From: Clostridiales bacterium
Lineage (GTDB): Bacteria > Bacillota > Clostridia > Christensenellales > Aristaeellaceae
Direction: 5' to 3'
Assembly (NCBI GenBank): GCA_012523405.1
Contig: JAAYIN010000113.1
Location: 1-64,000 of the forward strand
Length of the DNA stretch: 64,000 nt
Shown here: positions 53,259-62,354 of the stretch, in pieces
Layout: each line of letters begins with the position of its first letter
How positions within the stretch are numbered: position 1 is the stretch's first letter
Made by a program: the position numbers and the translations under genes
The notes under the pieces: generated by a model
What the model was told of the DNA's origin: nothing
The model's input: the letters and a program-made list of their open reading frames with translations, nothing else
Database searches by the model: none

Positions 53259-54119
53259 CTAAAGTGCAGAGCGGTAAATGCGCGAACTCTCGCCCCAAGG
53301 ATGATATCCCGTGCCGATATACTCAAAGCCGTAATGCTCATAATAGCCGATGTGGTCGGTGGCAAGGTAGAGGTTTTCAAAGCCTGCGCTCTGCGCATCG
53401 ACCTTGGCTTTATCCATGAGCAGCGAGCCATAGCTATGCCCGCGATGAGTTTCTTCAATATACATGCCGCAGAGCCATGGATATAAATCCATGCGGCTGA
53501 TGAAGTCGTTTGGGATGAGTCCAGCGCATCCAGCGATGGTTTCCCCATCCATGAGCAAATACCAATGGGGGAGCAATTCGCTGGCCGTGACCGCAAAGGT
53601 CAGGCAGTCTTCATATAAGCGCATCGAGTGCTCGTTTGCCCATTTGCTTTGGATATAGGGGAGTGCAAGTGCCATATAGGCGGGATGCTCGCGAATGGAC
53701 AGCGTGCAAATCTCCGAGCGACGGAGCAGGAGCGGCTGTATTGCTGGGTACGTCCATTCCGTTGGGAGATCCTCAAACAAACGAATCAGCTCGATTTCGG
53801 ATGACGCGGGAATCGCTTCAAAGGCTTCAATCTGCGCACAGAATAGCATGCCGTAGGACGGAGCGCCATCCTCCCTTTGCACAGAATAAATACAGACAGG
53901 CGTGAGTGAGTACTTGGTTGCGCCTGTTTCTTCATATAGTTCGCGCTTGGCGGCTTCTGTGATTGTTTCGCCCTCCTCGCGGTGCCCACCCGGGCATTCC
54001 CATGTGCTGCGCTTGCGATGCTGGCAAAATACCCATTTGCCGTCTGCCTTCGCAATGATGACAGCGAACTTCAACAAATGATCACTGACCTGCGGATGAA
54101 AATGTACAGTAATAGACAT
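53259..54119 (-). CDS. Nudix hydrolase fused to a GNAT acetyltransferase
   Basis: A 286-residue two-domain protein. Residues ~15-135 are a Nudix domain with the full box GGHREEGETITEAAKRELYEETG, which hydrolyses nucleoside diphosphates linked to another group. Residues ~145-286 are a GNAT N-acetyltransferase (WYLLMDGETIAGCAGLI, then the acetyl-CoA loop IEETHRGHSYGSLLM and the ending YYEHYGFEYIG). The ATG at 54119 follows AAGGTGG. No neighbour hints at a substrate. The frame is continuous, so this is a genuine fusion rather than two genes. Confidence 0.93.
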   Translation of the reverse strand: MSITVHFHPQVSDHLLKFAVIIAKADGKWVFCQHRKRSTWECPGGHREEGETITEAAKRELYEETGATKYSLTPVCIYSVQREDGAPSYGMLFCAQIEAFEAIPASSEIELIRLFEDLPTEWTYPAIQPLLLRRSEICTLSIREHPAYMALALPYIQSKWANEHSMRLYEDCLTFAVTASELLPHWYLLMDGETIAGCAGLIPNDFISRMDLYPWLCGMYIEETHRGHSYGSLLMDKAKVDAQSAGFENLYLATDHIGYYEHYGFEYIGTGYHPWGESSRIYRSAL

Positions 54120-54218
54120 TAAAAATTCCACCTTTTGATATGGTTTTGCATGTTTACTAAGCCCTATCTATATTTGCGATTATAAGCCCAAAATCCTGCT
54201 AGCAATGTATTTTGATGA

Positions 54219-54259
54219 TTTTACATGGATTTAACACAAGCCATCCTCAGGGTTTTACA
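54219..54259 (+). promoter_or_regulatory. Pho-box-like direct repeats upstream of pstS
   Basis: TTTTACA at 54219, TTTAACA at 54230 and TTTTACA at 54253: the first two are spaced exactly 11 bases, the third 23 bases further on (about two more helical turns). PhoP/PhoB boxes are 11-base-period repeats of this kind. The regulator and kinase genes are at the end of the same operon, fitting autoactivation under phosphate limitation. Confidence 0.65.
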
Positions 54260-54306
54260 CAGTAGATATATACTCAGTCTGTACTAAGAAATGAGGAGGA
54301 AGTCAT

Positions 54307-55164
54307 ATGAAAAAGATCGTTGGAATTCTTTTGATGGTGTCTATGCTTTTTGGAATGGTAGCAATGGCAGAGTATGATTATGCTCAGGAAATCACAGTGG
54401 TAAGCCGCGAGGACGGCAGCGGCACACGCGGTGCATTCATCGAACTTCTAGGCGTTGAGAAGAAGGATGCGGACGGCGTGAAGGTTGACTATACAACCGA
54501 AGAAGCTGTTATCACAAACAACACCAATGTCATGATGACCACAGTTGCTGGAAATGAAGCAGCGATTGGTTACTCTAGCATGGGTTCACTCAATGAAACC
54601 GTTAAGGCCGTTGAGGTCAATGGCGTGGAGGCAACAGTTGCTAACATTCAGGCTGGCACATACGAAGTGGCTCGTCCCTTCAACATTGCTACAATGGGCG
54701 ATGTAAGCGAAGCAGCGGCTGACTTTATTACCTACATCCTATCCACTGAAGGTCAGGCAGTCGTTTCAGATAATGGCTATATCCCAATGGAAGCTGCACA
54801 GGCTTATGCAGGACAGCAGGTAGCTGGCAAAGTGGTTGTTGCGGGTTCGTCCTCAGTAACCCCTGTCATGGAGAAGCTCAAGGAAGCCTACGGGGCAGTC
54901 AATCCCAATGCTGAGATTGAAATCCAGCAGAGCGATTCCACCACAGGCATGAAGAGCGCACTGGACGGCATCTGCGACATCGGCATGGCATCCCGTGCAC
55001 TCAAGGACAGCGAAATCGAAGCAGGCCTCATGGGTCAAGTGATCGCCATGGACGGTATCGCAATCATCGTATCCCCAAGCAACCCAGTTGAAACGATGAC
55101 TGTTGAAGAGATTGAGCAAATCTTCACAGGCGCAGTTACCACTTGGGAAGGTTTCAATAAGTAA
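54307..55164 (+). CDS. pstS: Phosphate-binding protein PstS with circularly permuted lobe order
   Basis: A 285-residue exported binding protein. Signal peptide residues 1-21 (ending VAMA-EY), no lipobox. The first half (~27-163) contains the blocks found at the END of ordinary PstS: ITVVSREDGSGTRGAF, AAIGYSSMGSLNETVKAV, FITYILSTEGQAVV. The second half (~174-285) contains the blocks found at the START: GKVVVAGSSSVTPVMEKLKE, CDIGMASRALKD, MDGIAIIVSPSNPVE, IFTGAVTTW. The order is thus rotated about the middle. The phosphate-contacting GSGTRG and AGSSSVTP loops are both intact, so binding is expected. First gene of pstSCAB-phoU-phoPR. Confidence 0.95.
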   Translation: MKKIVGILLMVSMLFGMVAMAEYDYAQEITVVSREDGSGTRGAFIELLGVEKKDADGVKVDYTTEEAVITNNTNVMMTTVAGNEAAIGYSSMGSLNETVKAVEVNGVEATVANIQAGTYEVARPFNIATMGDVSEAAADFITYILSTEGQAVVSDNGYIPMEAAQAYAGQQVAGKVVVAGSSSVTPVMEKLKEAYGAVNPNAEIEIQQSDSTTGMKSALDGICDIGMASRALKDSEIEAGLMGQVIAMDGIAIIVSPSNPVETMTVEEIEQIFTGAVTTWEGFNK

Positions 55165-55170
55165 AATCCT

Positions 55171-56025
55171 ATGCGAAAGCAGTGGAAAGAAAGTGTCATG
55201 CGGTGCGTGTTTTGCGCAGCCGCATGCGCTTGTATCTTAGCAGTTTTGCTCATTTGCTTCTTCCTGTTTGCTAAAGGATTGCCTTTCTTTGGCAAGGTGA
55301 ACCTCTGGGGCTTCCTGACGGGTGAAAAGTGGAAGCCGACAAATGGTGTCTTTGGTATTTTGCCGATGATCCTAGGGAGCGTTTATGTCACGGGCGGCGC
55401 ACTTTTGCTCGGTGCACCGCTGGCAATCCTCACCGCAATCTACCTTGTCAGATTCTGCCCCCATAGGCTTTATCGCATCTTAAAGCCCGCGGTCGCGCTT
55501 TTGGCAGGCATTCCTTCAGTCGTCTATGGACTTTTTGGATTGACGGCTATTGTCCCCTTTGTAAAGGGCACCTTCGGCGGGAACGGAAGCAGTATGCTCA
55601 CCGCATGTATTTTGCTGGCGATGATGATTCTACCCACAATCATTCAAGTGGCTGAATCTGCGATTCGTTCAGTACCCGAAAGCTATTTTGAAGGCAGCCT
55701 TGCACTGGGCGCAACGAAGGAAGTAAGTGTGTTTAAAACAGTAGTACCTGCTGCTAAGTCAGGTATCATGGCAGCGATCATACTGGGCGTTGGGCGCGCG
55801 GTGGGAGAAACGATGGCTGTAATGATGGTTGCAGGTAATCAAGCACGTATGCCTGCGGGGATTCTCAAGGGCATCCGTACGATGACAGTGAACATCGTCA
55901 TGGAGATGGGATATGCCGCAGACCTTCATTATGAGGCATTGATAGCAACGGGTGTTGTGCTCTTTGTCTTCGTGCTGATGATTAACTTGTTATTCTCTGC
56001 ACTTAACAGGAGGCAAGAACAATGA
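55171..56025 (+). CDS. pstC: Phosphate ABC transporter permease PstC
   Basis: A 284-residue inner-membrane subunit with six predicted helices; typical blocks are NGVFGILPMILGSVYVTGGA, GIPSVVYGLFGL, the EAA region VPESYFEGSLALGATK and GRAVGETMAVMMVAGN. It starts six bases after the pstS stop, with weak ribosome binding (translational coupling likely), and overlaps pstA by four bases. Confidence 0.97.
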   Translation: MRKQWKESVMRCVFCAAACACILAVLLICFFLFAKGLPFFGKVNLWGFLTGEKWKPTNGVFGILPMILGSVYVTGGALLLGAPLAILTAIYLVRFCPHRLYRILKPAVALLAGIPSVVYGLFGLTAIVPFVKGTFGGNGSSMLTACILLAMMILPTIIQVAESAIRSVPESYFEGSLALGATKEVSVFKTVVPAAKSGIMAAIILGVGRAVGETMAVMMVAGNQARMPAGILKGIRTMTVNIVMEMGYAADLHYEALIATGVVLFVFVLMINLLFSALNRRQEQ

Positions 56026-56873
56026 TAAAGCTGAAACTCTTATGGCGCTATATGAAGCATCATCCTGGATCGTTTCTTTTGAATCTGCTTTGCACGCTCG
56101 CTACCCTTGCGGTGGCAGGCGTATTGGTACTTGTGGTTGGATATATCGTTGTCATGGGCGTTCCCAATCTCACGCCTAGCCTGTTCTCGCTTCATTATAA
56201 CAGTGATAATGTGAGCCTGCTGCCAGCACTGCTCAATACGATTATTATGACAGTGCTATCACTGGCAATCGCTGTGCCGCTGGGCGTTGGCGGTGCGATC
56301 TATCTTGCTGAATATGCAAGCAAGGATAATAAGCTTGTGAAGATCGTTCGGGTGACAGCGGAAACACTGTCGGGTATCCCATCTATTCTTTATGGATTAT
56401 TCGGAATGATGTTCTTTGTGACCACACTTAAATGGAGCTATTCCCTGCTTGCAGGCGGAATGACGCTTGCCATTATGATTTTGCCTCTGATCCTGCGGAC
56501 TACGGAGGAAGCACTTTTGTCCATTCCCGATAGCTACAGAGAAGGAAGCTTTGGACTTGGTGCCGGAAGGCTAAGAACTGTTATTCGAATTGTTCTCCCG
56601 CCTGCTGGCTCTGGTATATTGGCAGGCATCATATTAGCGATCGGCAGAGTCGTTGGCGAAACAGCTGCACTGATGTATACAGCGGGAACCGTGGCTGATC
56701 TGCCCAAAGGACTCATGTCATCGGGGCGAACGCTTGCGGTGCATATGTATGTGCTCTCGGGCGAAGCGCTCCACGTAAAGGAAGCCTATGCGACAGCAGT
56801 TGTACTTCTGGTGATCGTCGTTGGGATGAATACACTAAGCTCTTATATTGCCAAAAGACTGACGAGGGGATAA
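56022..56873 (+). CDS. pstA: Phosphate ABC transporter permease PstA
   Basis: A 283-residue permease pairing with PstC. Six predicted helices, with LSGIPSILYGLFGMMFF, IPDSYREGSFGLGAGRLRTV and GRVVGETAALMYTAGT in the expected order. AGGAGG precedes its ATG inside the end of pstC. It is followed by pstB after three bases. Confidence 0.97.
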   Translation: MIKLKLLWRYMKHHPGSFLLNLLCTLATLAVAGVLVLVVGYIVVMGVPNLTPSLFSLHYNSDNVSLLPALLNTIIMTVLSLAIAVPLGVGGAIYLAEYASKDNKLVKIVRVTAETLSGIPSILYGLFGMMFFVTTLKWSYSLLAGGMTLAIMILPLILRTTEEALLSIPDSYREGSFGLGAGRLRTVIRIVLPPAGSGILAGIILAIGRVVGETAALMYTAGTVADLPKGLMSSGRTLAVHMYVLSGEALHVKEAYATAVVLLVIVVGMNTLSSYIAKRLTRG

Positions 56874-56876
56874 CGG

Positions 56877-57626
56877 ATGGATAAAATACGTATCGAGAAC
56901 TTGGATTTATACTATGAGAAGTTTCAAGCGCTTAAGAATGTTAATTTGAGCATTGAGCGAAAGAAAATATCTGCTTTCATTGGTCCATCGGGCTGCGGTA
57001 AGAGTACGCTTCTAAAAACGCTGAACCGCATGAATGACTTGGTTGCAGGATGTAAGGTAACGGGCAAGGTGTTTCTTGATGATGCAAACATCCTTGGAGA
57101 TATGGATGTGAACAGCCTTCGCAAACGCGTTGGGATGGTGTTTCAAAAACCCAATCCCTTCCCAATGAGCGTATACGACAACATCGCCTATGGTCCTCGT
57201 ACCCATGGGGTGAGGGGAAAGGCGAAGCTTGATGAAGCGGTTGAGAAATCACTTCGAAGTGCTGCGATCTGGCATGAGGTGAAGGATCGTTTGGGTAAAA
57301 GTGCAATGGCATTATCAGGCGGGCAACAGCAGCGTATTTGCATCGCAAGGGCATTGGCTGTGCAGCCCGAAGTTCTCTTGATGGATGAACCGACATCTGC
57401 GCTTGATCCGATTTCAACGGCAAAGATTGAAGAGCTCGCTATTGAGCTGAAGGAAAATTACACCATTGTTATGGTCACCCACAATATGCAGCAGGCAGTG
57501 CGTATCTCGGATCAGACATCATTTTTCCTCCTTGGCGAAATCATTGAAACCGGAGCAACAGAGAAACTGTTCTCCATGCCGAGGGATAAGCGCACGGAGG
57601 ACTATATAACAGGGAGGTTTGGATAA
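56877..57626 (+). CDS. pstB: Phosphate ABC transporter ATPase PstB
   Basis: A 249-residue ATPase. Walker [10 protein letters not shown], the PstB-specific [20 protein letters not shown], signature [16 protein letters not shown] and Walker [13 protein letters not shown] are complete, and the C-terminal EDYITGRFG is typical. Sits between pstA and phoU, sharing one base with phoU. Confidence 0.98.
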   Translation: MDKIRIENLDLYYEKFQALKNVNLSIERKKISAFIGPSGCGKSTLLKTLNRMNDLVAGCKVTGKVFLDDANILGDMDVNSLRKRVGMVFQKPNPFPMSVYDNIAYGPRTHGVRGKAKLDEAVEKSLRSAAIWHEVKDRLGKSAMALSGGQQQRICIARALAVQPEVLLMDEPTSALDPISTAKIEELAIELKENYTIVMVTHNMQQAVRISDQTSFFLLGEIIETGATEKLFSMPRDKRTEDYITGRFG

Positions 57627-58282
57627 TGCGGCGCGTCTTTGATGAACAACTGGATGAATTGGTACAAGAGATGATTGCAATGGGCGCAATGATCGAGAAT
57701 TCTATTGATAAGGCATGCGACGCATTGCTGGGGCGAGATGTCAAGCTTGCACGTGCAGTGATGCAGGCGGACTCCATGATCGACCAGAAGGAACGCAAAA
57801 TTGAAGCCATGTGCCTTCGCATATTGCTCATGCAGCAGCCTATCGCCCGTGACCTCAGAAAGGTCAGCTCAGCACTGAAGATGATCACCGACATGGAACG
57901 AGTGGGGGATCAGGCAGCTGATATCTGCGAGATTGTGATCATGATGGGTGACAGCTTTGAGATATTAAGTGCAGAAAATATCAGTGATATGGCGCATGAA
58001 ACCATGAAAATGGTACATCTCTCTATTGACGCATATGTTGCCAGTGATGTAGACTTAGCCAGAGAAGTCATGGCGCTTGATGATGTGGTGGATGAGCTAT
58101 TTATGCAGGTGAAGGACGAACTGATTGAGATTCTTTCGCTTGATTCATCAAAGGGGCAACATGCACTGGACTTGCTGATGATCGCTAAGTATTTTGAACG
58201 TATTGGCGACCATGCTGTGAATATAGGCGAATGGGTAGAATTTTCTGTGACAGGGAACTACAAGGGAGAAGAGCTTCAATGA
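57626..58282 (+). CDS. phoU: Phosphate transport regulator PhoU
   Basis: A 218-residue all-helical protein made of two similar three-helix bundles. The E/DxxxD motifs appear in both halves (e.g. MITDMERVGDQAADICEI and MIAKYFERIGDHAVNIGEW). PhoU links the Pst transporter state to PhoR signalling and prevents excess phosphate uptake. Its stop overlaps the regulator gene start (ATGA). Confidence 0.96.
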   Translation: MRRVFDEQLDELVQEMIAMGAMIENSIDKACDALLGRDVKLARAVMQADSMIDQKERKIEAMCLRILLMQQPIARDLRKVSSALKMITDMERVGDQAADICEIVIMMGDSFEILSAENISDMAHETMKMVHLSIDAYVASDVDLAREVMALDDVVDELFMQVKDELIEILSLDSSKGQHALDLLMIAKYFERIGDHAVNIGEWVEFSVTGNYKGEELQ

Positions 58283-58968
58283 TCTATGTGGTAGAAGATG
58301 ACCTGAGTATACAAGAACTGGAATGCTATGTGCTGAAACAAGCTGGATTTGACGTGCGAGGATTCGGGGAAGGCAAAGAATTCATGGCAGCTGTCATGAG
58401 AGAACTGCCTGAGCTGATCTTGCTTGATGTGATGCTTCCTGGAGATGACGGGCATGCATTGCTGAAAAAACTTCGCGACAATCCTCAAACCCATCGGATT
58501 CCTGTTGTGATGGTCACAGCCAAGGGAGAAGAGTTTGATAAGGTACAGGGGCTTGATGGCGGAGCGGATGACTATATCGTCAAACCGTTTGGCGTGATGG
58601 AGTTGATTAGCCGCGTCAAAGCGGTGCTTCGCCGTACGCAAACGAGCCAACCGCTGACCAAGCTTGTTTGCGGCGAGTTGTCGATGGATACGCAGCGCCA
58701 CAAGGTGTTTGCACAGGATCAGAGCATTGCGCTGACCCATATGGAATTTGAGTTGCTTGAATATTTAATGCGCAATCAAGGGATTGCATTAACCAGAGAA
58801 CGCCTGCTTGATACTGTTTGGGGAATGAATTATCTTGGCGATACTCGTACGGTGGATGTGCATATGAGGACACTTCGGGTAAAGCTTGGAGATGCTAGTC
58901 AATACCTGCAAACCGTTCGTGGGGTAGGCTATCGAATGGAGGCAGAGGATGCAAAAGAGAATATTTAG
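58279..58968 (+). CDS. phoP: Phosphate regulon response regulator PhoP/PhoB
   Basis: A 229-residue OmpR-type regulator. Receiver: acidic pair VVEDD, phospho-acceptor Asp in LILLDVMLPGDDG, intact switch Lys in DDYIVKPFG. Output domain: LTHMEFELLEYLMRNQGIAL, VWGMNYLGDTRTVDVHM, RTLRVKLGD. The ATG at 58279 overlaps the phoU stop. Being the sixth gene of a pst operon behind Pho-box repeats, it most likely activates its own operon. Confidence 0.95.
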   Translation: MIYVVEDDLSIQELECYVLKQAGFDVRGFGEGKEFMAAVMRELPELILLDVMLPGDDGHALLKKLRDNPQTHRIPVVMVTAKGEEFDKVQGLDGGADDYIVKPFGVMELISRVKAVLRRTQTSQPLTKLVCGELSMDTQRHKVFAQDQSIALTHMEFELLEYLMRNQGIALTRERLLDTVWGMNYLGDTRTVDVHMRTLRVKLGDASQYLQTVRGVGYRMEAEDAKENI

Positions 58969-60631
58969 AGGGGTATTGCTGCTCACGATTGTTTCGGCAC
59001 TTCTTGTAGGAGTGCTGTCATCTGTTGAAAACTATTTGCTCTCCGAAAGGCAGCTTAAGGAGCAGCTTACACAAGAACTGACGATTTTATCTTCTCTTCA
59101 TGAAGAACAAGCGGATAAAGCATCATTTATTTCATTGCTTGATAAGCTGGATGTGCAAAATCGAGTAACGTGGATTGCAGCAGATGGCACGGTGCTGTTT
59201 GATAATCAGGGACGCGCGAAAACTATGGAAAATCACGCATATCGCGAAGAGATTATCACAGCCAAGAACGATGGCTTTGGCTATGTGAAGCGCTACTCCA
59301 ATACGCTTCTTGAAGAACAGCTATATTGCGCCAAGGCGCTGACGGATGAAAGCTATCTGCGCATTGCAGCGACTCAGCGGACCATTGGCGGTCAGCTTAA
59401 GCATATGTCATGGGTGCTGGTGCTTGGCATCACTGTTATTGTGGTTGGTGCGGGACTGCTATCGCGTGCTTGGACGCGCAACTTGGTCAAGCCAATTAAT
59501 GAGATTGACCTTGAGAATCCGCTTAACAATCATGTATATGACGAACTGTCGCCGATTCTGCGCAGAATGCAGGAGCAAAACGGCAAGATTGATATACAAA
59601 TCAAAGAGATCACAGACAGGCGCAACGAGCTTGATACGATCATCAAGCATATGAACGAAGGTCTGCTAATTCTTGATCATCATAAGCATGTGCTGATGAT
59701 GAATGATAGCGCGCAGCGCATATTGCATGCACCGCAGGCAGTTGATGGGAAAACCGGCATCGCTTCCTATAATCGTTCGCAGGTGCTGCTGGATGCGGTT
59801 GATGCTGCATTCCAAGAGGGCAGTTCTTTTTCGGAGATGAAGGTAGGGGTCAGGGAATATATGCTGACTGCGAGCGTTGTAAGGCCTAATGCGGGGCTTG
59901 TGCTGCTGCTGCAAGATGTGACTGAAAAGAACCAAGCCGAAGCAGGACGCAGGCGCTTTACAGCGAATGTCAGCCATGAGCTGAGAACGCCGCTGACAAC
60001 GATCAGCGGTTATGCAGAGCTGATGAAAACAGGCATGACAAAGGCGGAGGATATTCCGGAGTTCTCTGCAAAAATCCACAAGGAAAGTCAGAGGCTTCTC
60101 CAGCTAGTGGAGGATATCATCCACTTATCGATGCTTGATGAAGGCTTTGTAGCAGGCAGAATGACGACTGTTGACTTGTTTGCGATTGCGAAGCAAGCGG
60201 CGGAGGAAAATGCGGCAACGGCGATCAACCGAGATGTTAAGCTTGTGGTTGATGGCGAGAGCGCCAATATCCAAGGCGATTTTGCTTTGATTGATCGGAT
60301 GCTGCGAAATATCATCGAAAATGGCATCAAGTATAATCGTGCACAGGGAAAAGTCCATGTGAAGGTTTCATCTAGGGACGGGAAAGCGGCCGTTGTGGTG
60401 GCTGATACGGGAATCGGTATCCCGCAAGGTCATATTGACAGGATCTTTGAGCGCTTCTATCGGGTAGATGGCAGCAGAAGCAAACTGACAGGCGGAACGG
60501 GACTTGGACTGTCCATTGTGAAGCACGGTGCGGAATACCATCATGCGAAGATCAATCTGACGAGCGAGGAAGGCAAAGGCACAACCTTTGAAATTATCTT
60601 TCCCATGAATGCAGAAGGGCTGACCAAATAA
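58949..60631 (+). CDS. phoR: Phosphate regulon sensor kinase PhoR
   Basis: A 560-residue membrane kinase: first helix ~6-26, an extracytoplasmic domain to ~150, second helix ~153-172, a PAS domain at ~220-330 (IIKHMNEGLLILDHHKHVLM), HisKA with FTANVSHELRTPLTTISGY and an ATPase domain with NIIENGIKYN, DTGIGIP and GTGLGLSIV. ATG at 58949 follows GGAGG by six bases, overlapping the regulator gene by 20 bases. Ends at a perfect terminator. The PAS domain is the expected contact point for PhoU. Confidence 0.95.
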   Translation: MQKRIFRGVLLLTIVSALLVGVLSSVENYLLSERQLKEQLTQELTILSSLHEEQADKASFISLLDKLDVQNRVTWIAADGTVLFDNQGRAKTMENHAYREEIITAKNDGFGYVKRYSNTLLEEQLYCAKALTDESYLRIAATQRTIGGQLKHMSWVLVLGITVIVVGAGLLSRAWTRNLVKPINEIDLENPLNNHVYDELSPILRRMQEQNGKIDIQIKEITDRRNELDTIIKHMNEGLLILDHHKHVLMMNDSAQRILHAPQAVDGKTGIASYNRSQVLLDAVDAAFQEGSSFSEMKVGVREYMLTASVVRPNAGLVLLLQDVTEKNQAEAGRRRFTANVSHELRTPLTTISGYAELMKTGMTKAEDIPEFSAKIHKESQRLLQLVEDIIHLSMLDEGFVAGRMTTVDLFAIAKQAAEENAATAINRDVKLVVDGESANIQGDFALIDRMLRNIIENGIKYNRAQGKVHVKVSSRDGKAAVVVADTGIGIPQGHIDRIFERFYRVDGSRSKLTGGTGLGLSIVKHGAEYHHAKINLTSEEGKGTTFEIIFPMNAEGLTK

Positions 60632-60633
60632 AG

Positions 60634-60670
60634 AATAGCCCATCACATAAAAATAATGTGATGGGCTATT
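60634..60670. terminator. pst-pho operon terminator, bidirectional
   Basis: Perfect 15-bp stem AATAGCCCATCACAT / ATGTGATGGGCTATT with a 7-base loop, between convergent genes; T-run TTTTC on the plus strand. Confidence 0.92.
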
Positions 60671-60679
60671 TTCGTTGAA

Positions 60680-61237
60680 TCAATATTCGTCGGTGGGAGC
60701 TTGATCACTGGCAGAGGCTTCTTCTGTTTCAGTGTTTATATTTGCGCCGGAAACAGAAGTCTCCATGGCTTCATCTGCTGCGGTCACAAATTCTGCAAAT
60801 GAATCAACCAATGGGGCGTCCTGCTGATTTTCTGCTGGGAAGACAGCGGTATCATCCGATGCAGTATCCTCATCCATGACAATATCGTCAGATTCTGGTG
60901 CTTCCGCGTTTTCATTGGATGCATTTTCTGCTTCACTGCTCTGTGTACTATGAGATTCTACTTTCGCATAGCGTTGTGCTCTGATGACATTCAGGTGTTC
61001 GTCCAGATCGCTGATCTCTTGGAGCATTGCGCTTAAGGATTCGGGAAGAACTTCTCCTTTTTGCCAAAGATCAAATGCACGCATGGGGAACTCACTTAAG
61101 ATCTCGCGGCGGCGCGATTCTAAATTGATTTCGCTGAGCTTTTGCTGTGCATTGCTTGCCATATTTGATGCGCCTTTGCCAACGGCTTCCATCCCCTTGA
61201 GTACAGCTGTTTTAAAACCATTTACAATGCTTGCCAT
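60680..61237 (-). CDS. Hypothetical protein with helical N-terminus and long acidic tail
   Basis: A 185-residue soluble protein I cannot assign. Residues ~1-95 are mostly helical (GFKTAVLKGMEAVGKGASNM, EFPMRAFDLWQKGEVLPES, LQEISDLDEHLNVIRAQ). The remaining ~90 residues are rich in Glu, Asp, Ser and Ala, look disordered and are strongly negative. The ATG at 61237 has AAAGGA eight bases upstream. Single gene with a terminator. The N-terminal half resembles small DNA- or membrane-associated helical proteins, nothing specific. Confidence 0.75.
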   Translation of the reverse strand: MASIVNGFKTAVLKGMEAVGKGASNMASNAQQKLSEINLESRRREILSEFPMRAFDLWQKGEVLPESLSAMLQEISDLDEHLNVIRAQRYAKVESHSTQSSEAENASNENAEAPESDDIVMDEDTASDDTAVFPAENQQDAPLVDSFAEFVTAADEAMETSVSGANINTETEEASASDQAPTDEY

Positions 61238-61403
61238 TTGCCTCATCCTTTCAGGTGATATCGATGATTGTGTTGATATTGTCAATAGCACTTGCCACGT
61301 TAAAACCTATGTTCAAGCATAGTATAACATGATTTGATCGTAATAATAGATGAAGCATGGTAAATTTGCAAAATGTTCACATGACTTTCACGTTTGATCG
61401 TGA

Positions 61404-62270
61404 TTACCAGTGAAGTTGCAACGCATCGGTTTCGCATGTAAAGTGAGTATTTTCGATGGGCAGAATCTCGCCGTCCAGATTCAGACGCATCCCCGGGGAT
61501 GCTAGTGAGCATTTGTTTGTTCTATAGCAATGGGCGATTTTATGCTTGTGCAGTTTTCCTGCCATAAGTGCAGCAAAGTAATAGGGAATCTTCCAGCGTG
61601 GGACGGCATCAACAACGAGAATGTCAAAAACGCCATCGGTTACGTCTGCATTTGGTGCGATAGGGATACCGCCGCCGATATATCTGCCGTTTGCGATGGA
61701 GCAAATCATAAAGTCGCCATCCAAAATGGTGTCTTCATTCACTTCAATATGCATCTTGAAGGGATGAAAATTCTTGATGGCTCGAATGACACCATACAGA
61801 TAGGGCCAGATGCCGCTTGCGTGCTTCTTGGCGCTTTCAGCATAATCAAGTACCATTACATCAATGCCCGCACCACAGACATTCATGAAGAAACGATCAT
61901 TCATGGTTCCCGTATTGATAGGACGTGCAGGGTGGTCTAAAATAAAGTCCAGAGCACTGGTCAGTGCGGTGGGTGTGCCAATGACCTTCACAAAGTCATT
62001 GCCGGTCCCTGCAGGCGCAATACCAAGTGCTGTGCGGGTATGCTTCAGCCCTTGTGCAGTTTCGGCAACCGTGCCATCACCGCCAAGCGCAATAACTGTA
62101 TCTACGCCGCGTTGGGCAGCGTCATAGGCCAACTCAGTAGCATGCCCCGGATGATTTGTCAGTCTAACAACAAAGTCGATTCCTTTTTCGCGAAGATAAG
62201 CAGCAGCTTGTTCGCCTGATGCTTTTGCACGACCATTACCAGCAACTGGATTTACGATAAGTTCTATCAT
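61404..62270 (-). CDS. Diacylglycerol kinase-family lipid kinase
   Basis: A 288-residue cytoplasmic enzyme of the DgkB/YegS/LCB5 fold that phosphorylates a lipid alcohol. Motifs are VNPVAGNGRA at the N-terminus, the nucleotide loop ALGGDGTVAETAQG, GIAPAGTGNDFVK and the C-terminal LNLDGEI. In Firmicutes these recycle diacylglycerol from lipoteichoic acid synthesis, though sphingosine- or unknown-lipid activity cannot be excluded. Stands alone. Confidence 0.93.
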   Translation of the reverse strand: MIELIVNPVAGNGRAKASGEQAAAYLREKGIDFVVRLTNHPGHATELAYDAAQRGVDTVIALGGDGTVAETAQGLKHTRTALGIAPAGTGNDFVKVIGTPTALTSALDFILDHPARPINTGTMNDRFFMNVCGAGIDVMVLDYAESAKKHASGIWPYLYGVIRAIKNFHPFKMHIEVNEDTILDGDFMICSIANGRYIGGGIPIAPNADVTDGVFDILVVDAVPRWKIPYYFAALMAGKLHKHKIAHCYRTNKCSLASPGMRLNLDGEILPIENTHFTCETDALQLHW

Positions 62271-62354
62271 TGTGCTTTAGATCCCCTTTATATTGGTAAT
62301 TAACCTCTTCATTGTAACCGAAAAAGCGGAAAAATGAAATAGCGATACGGTTGT

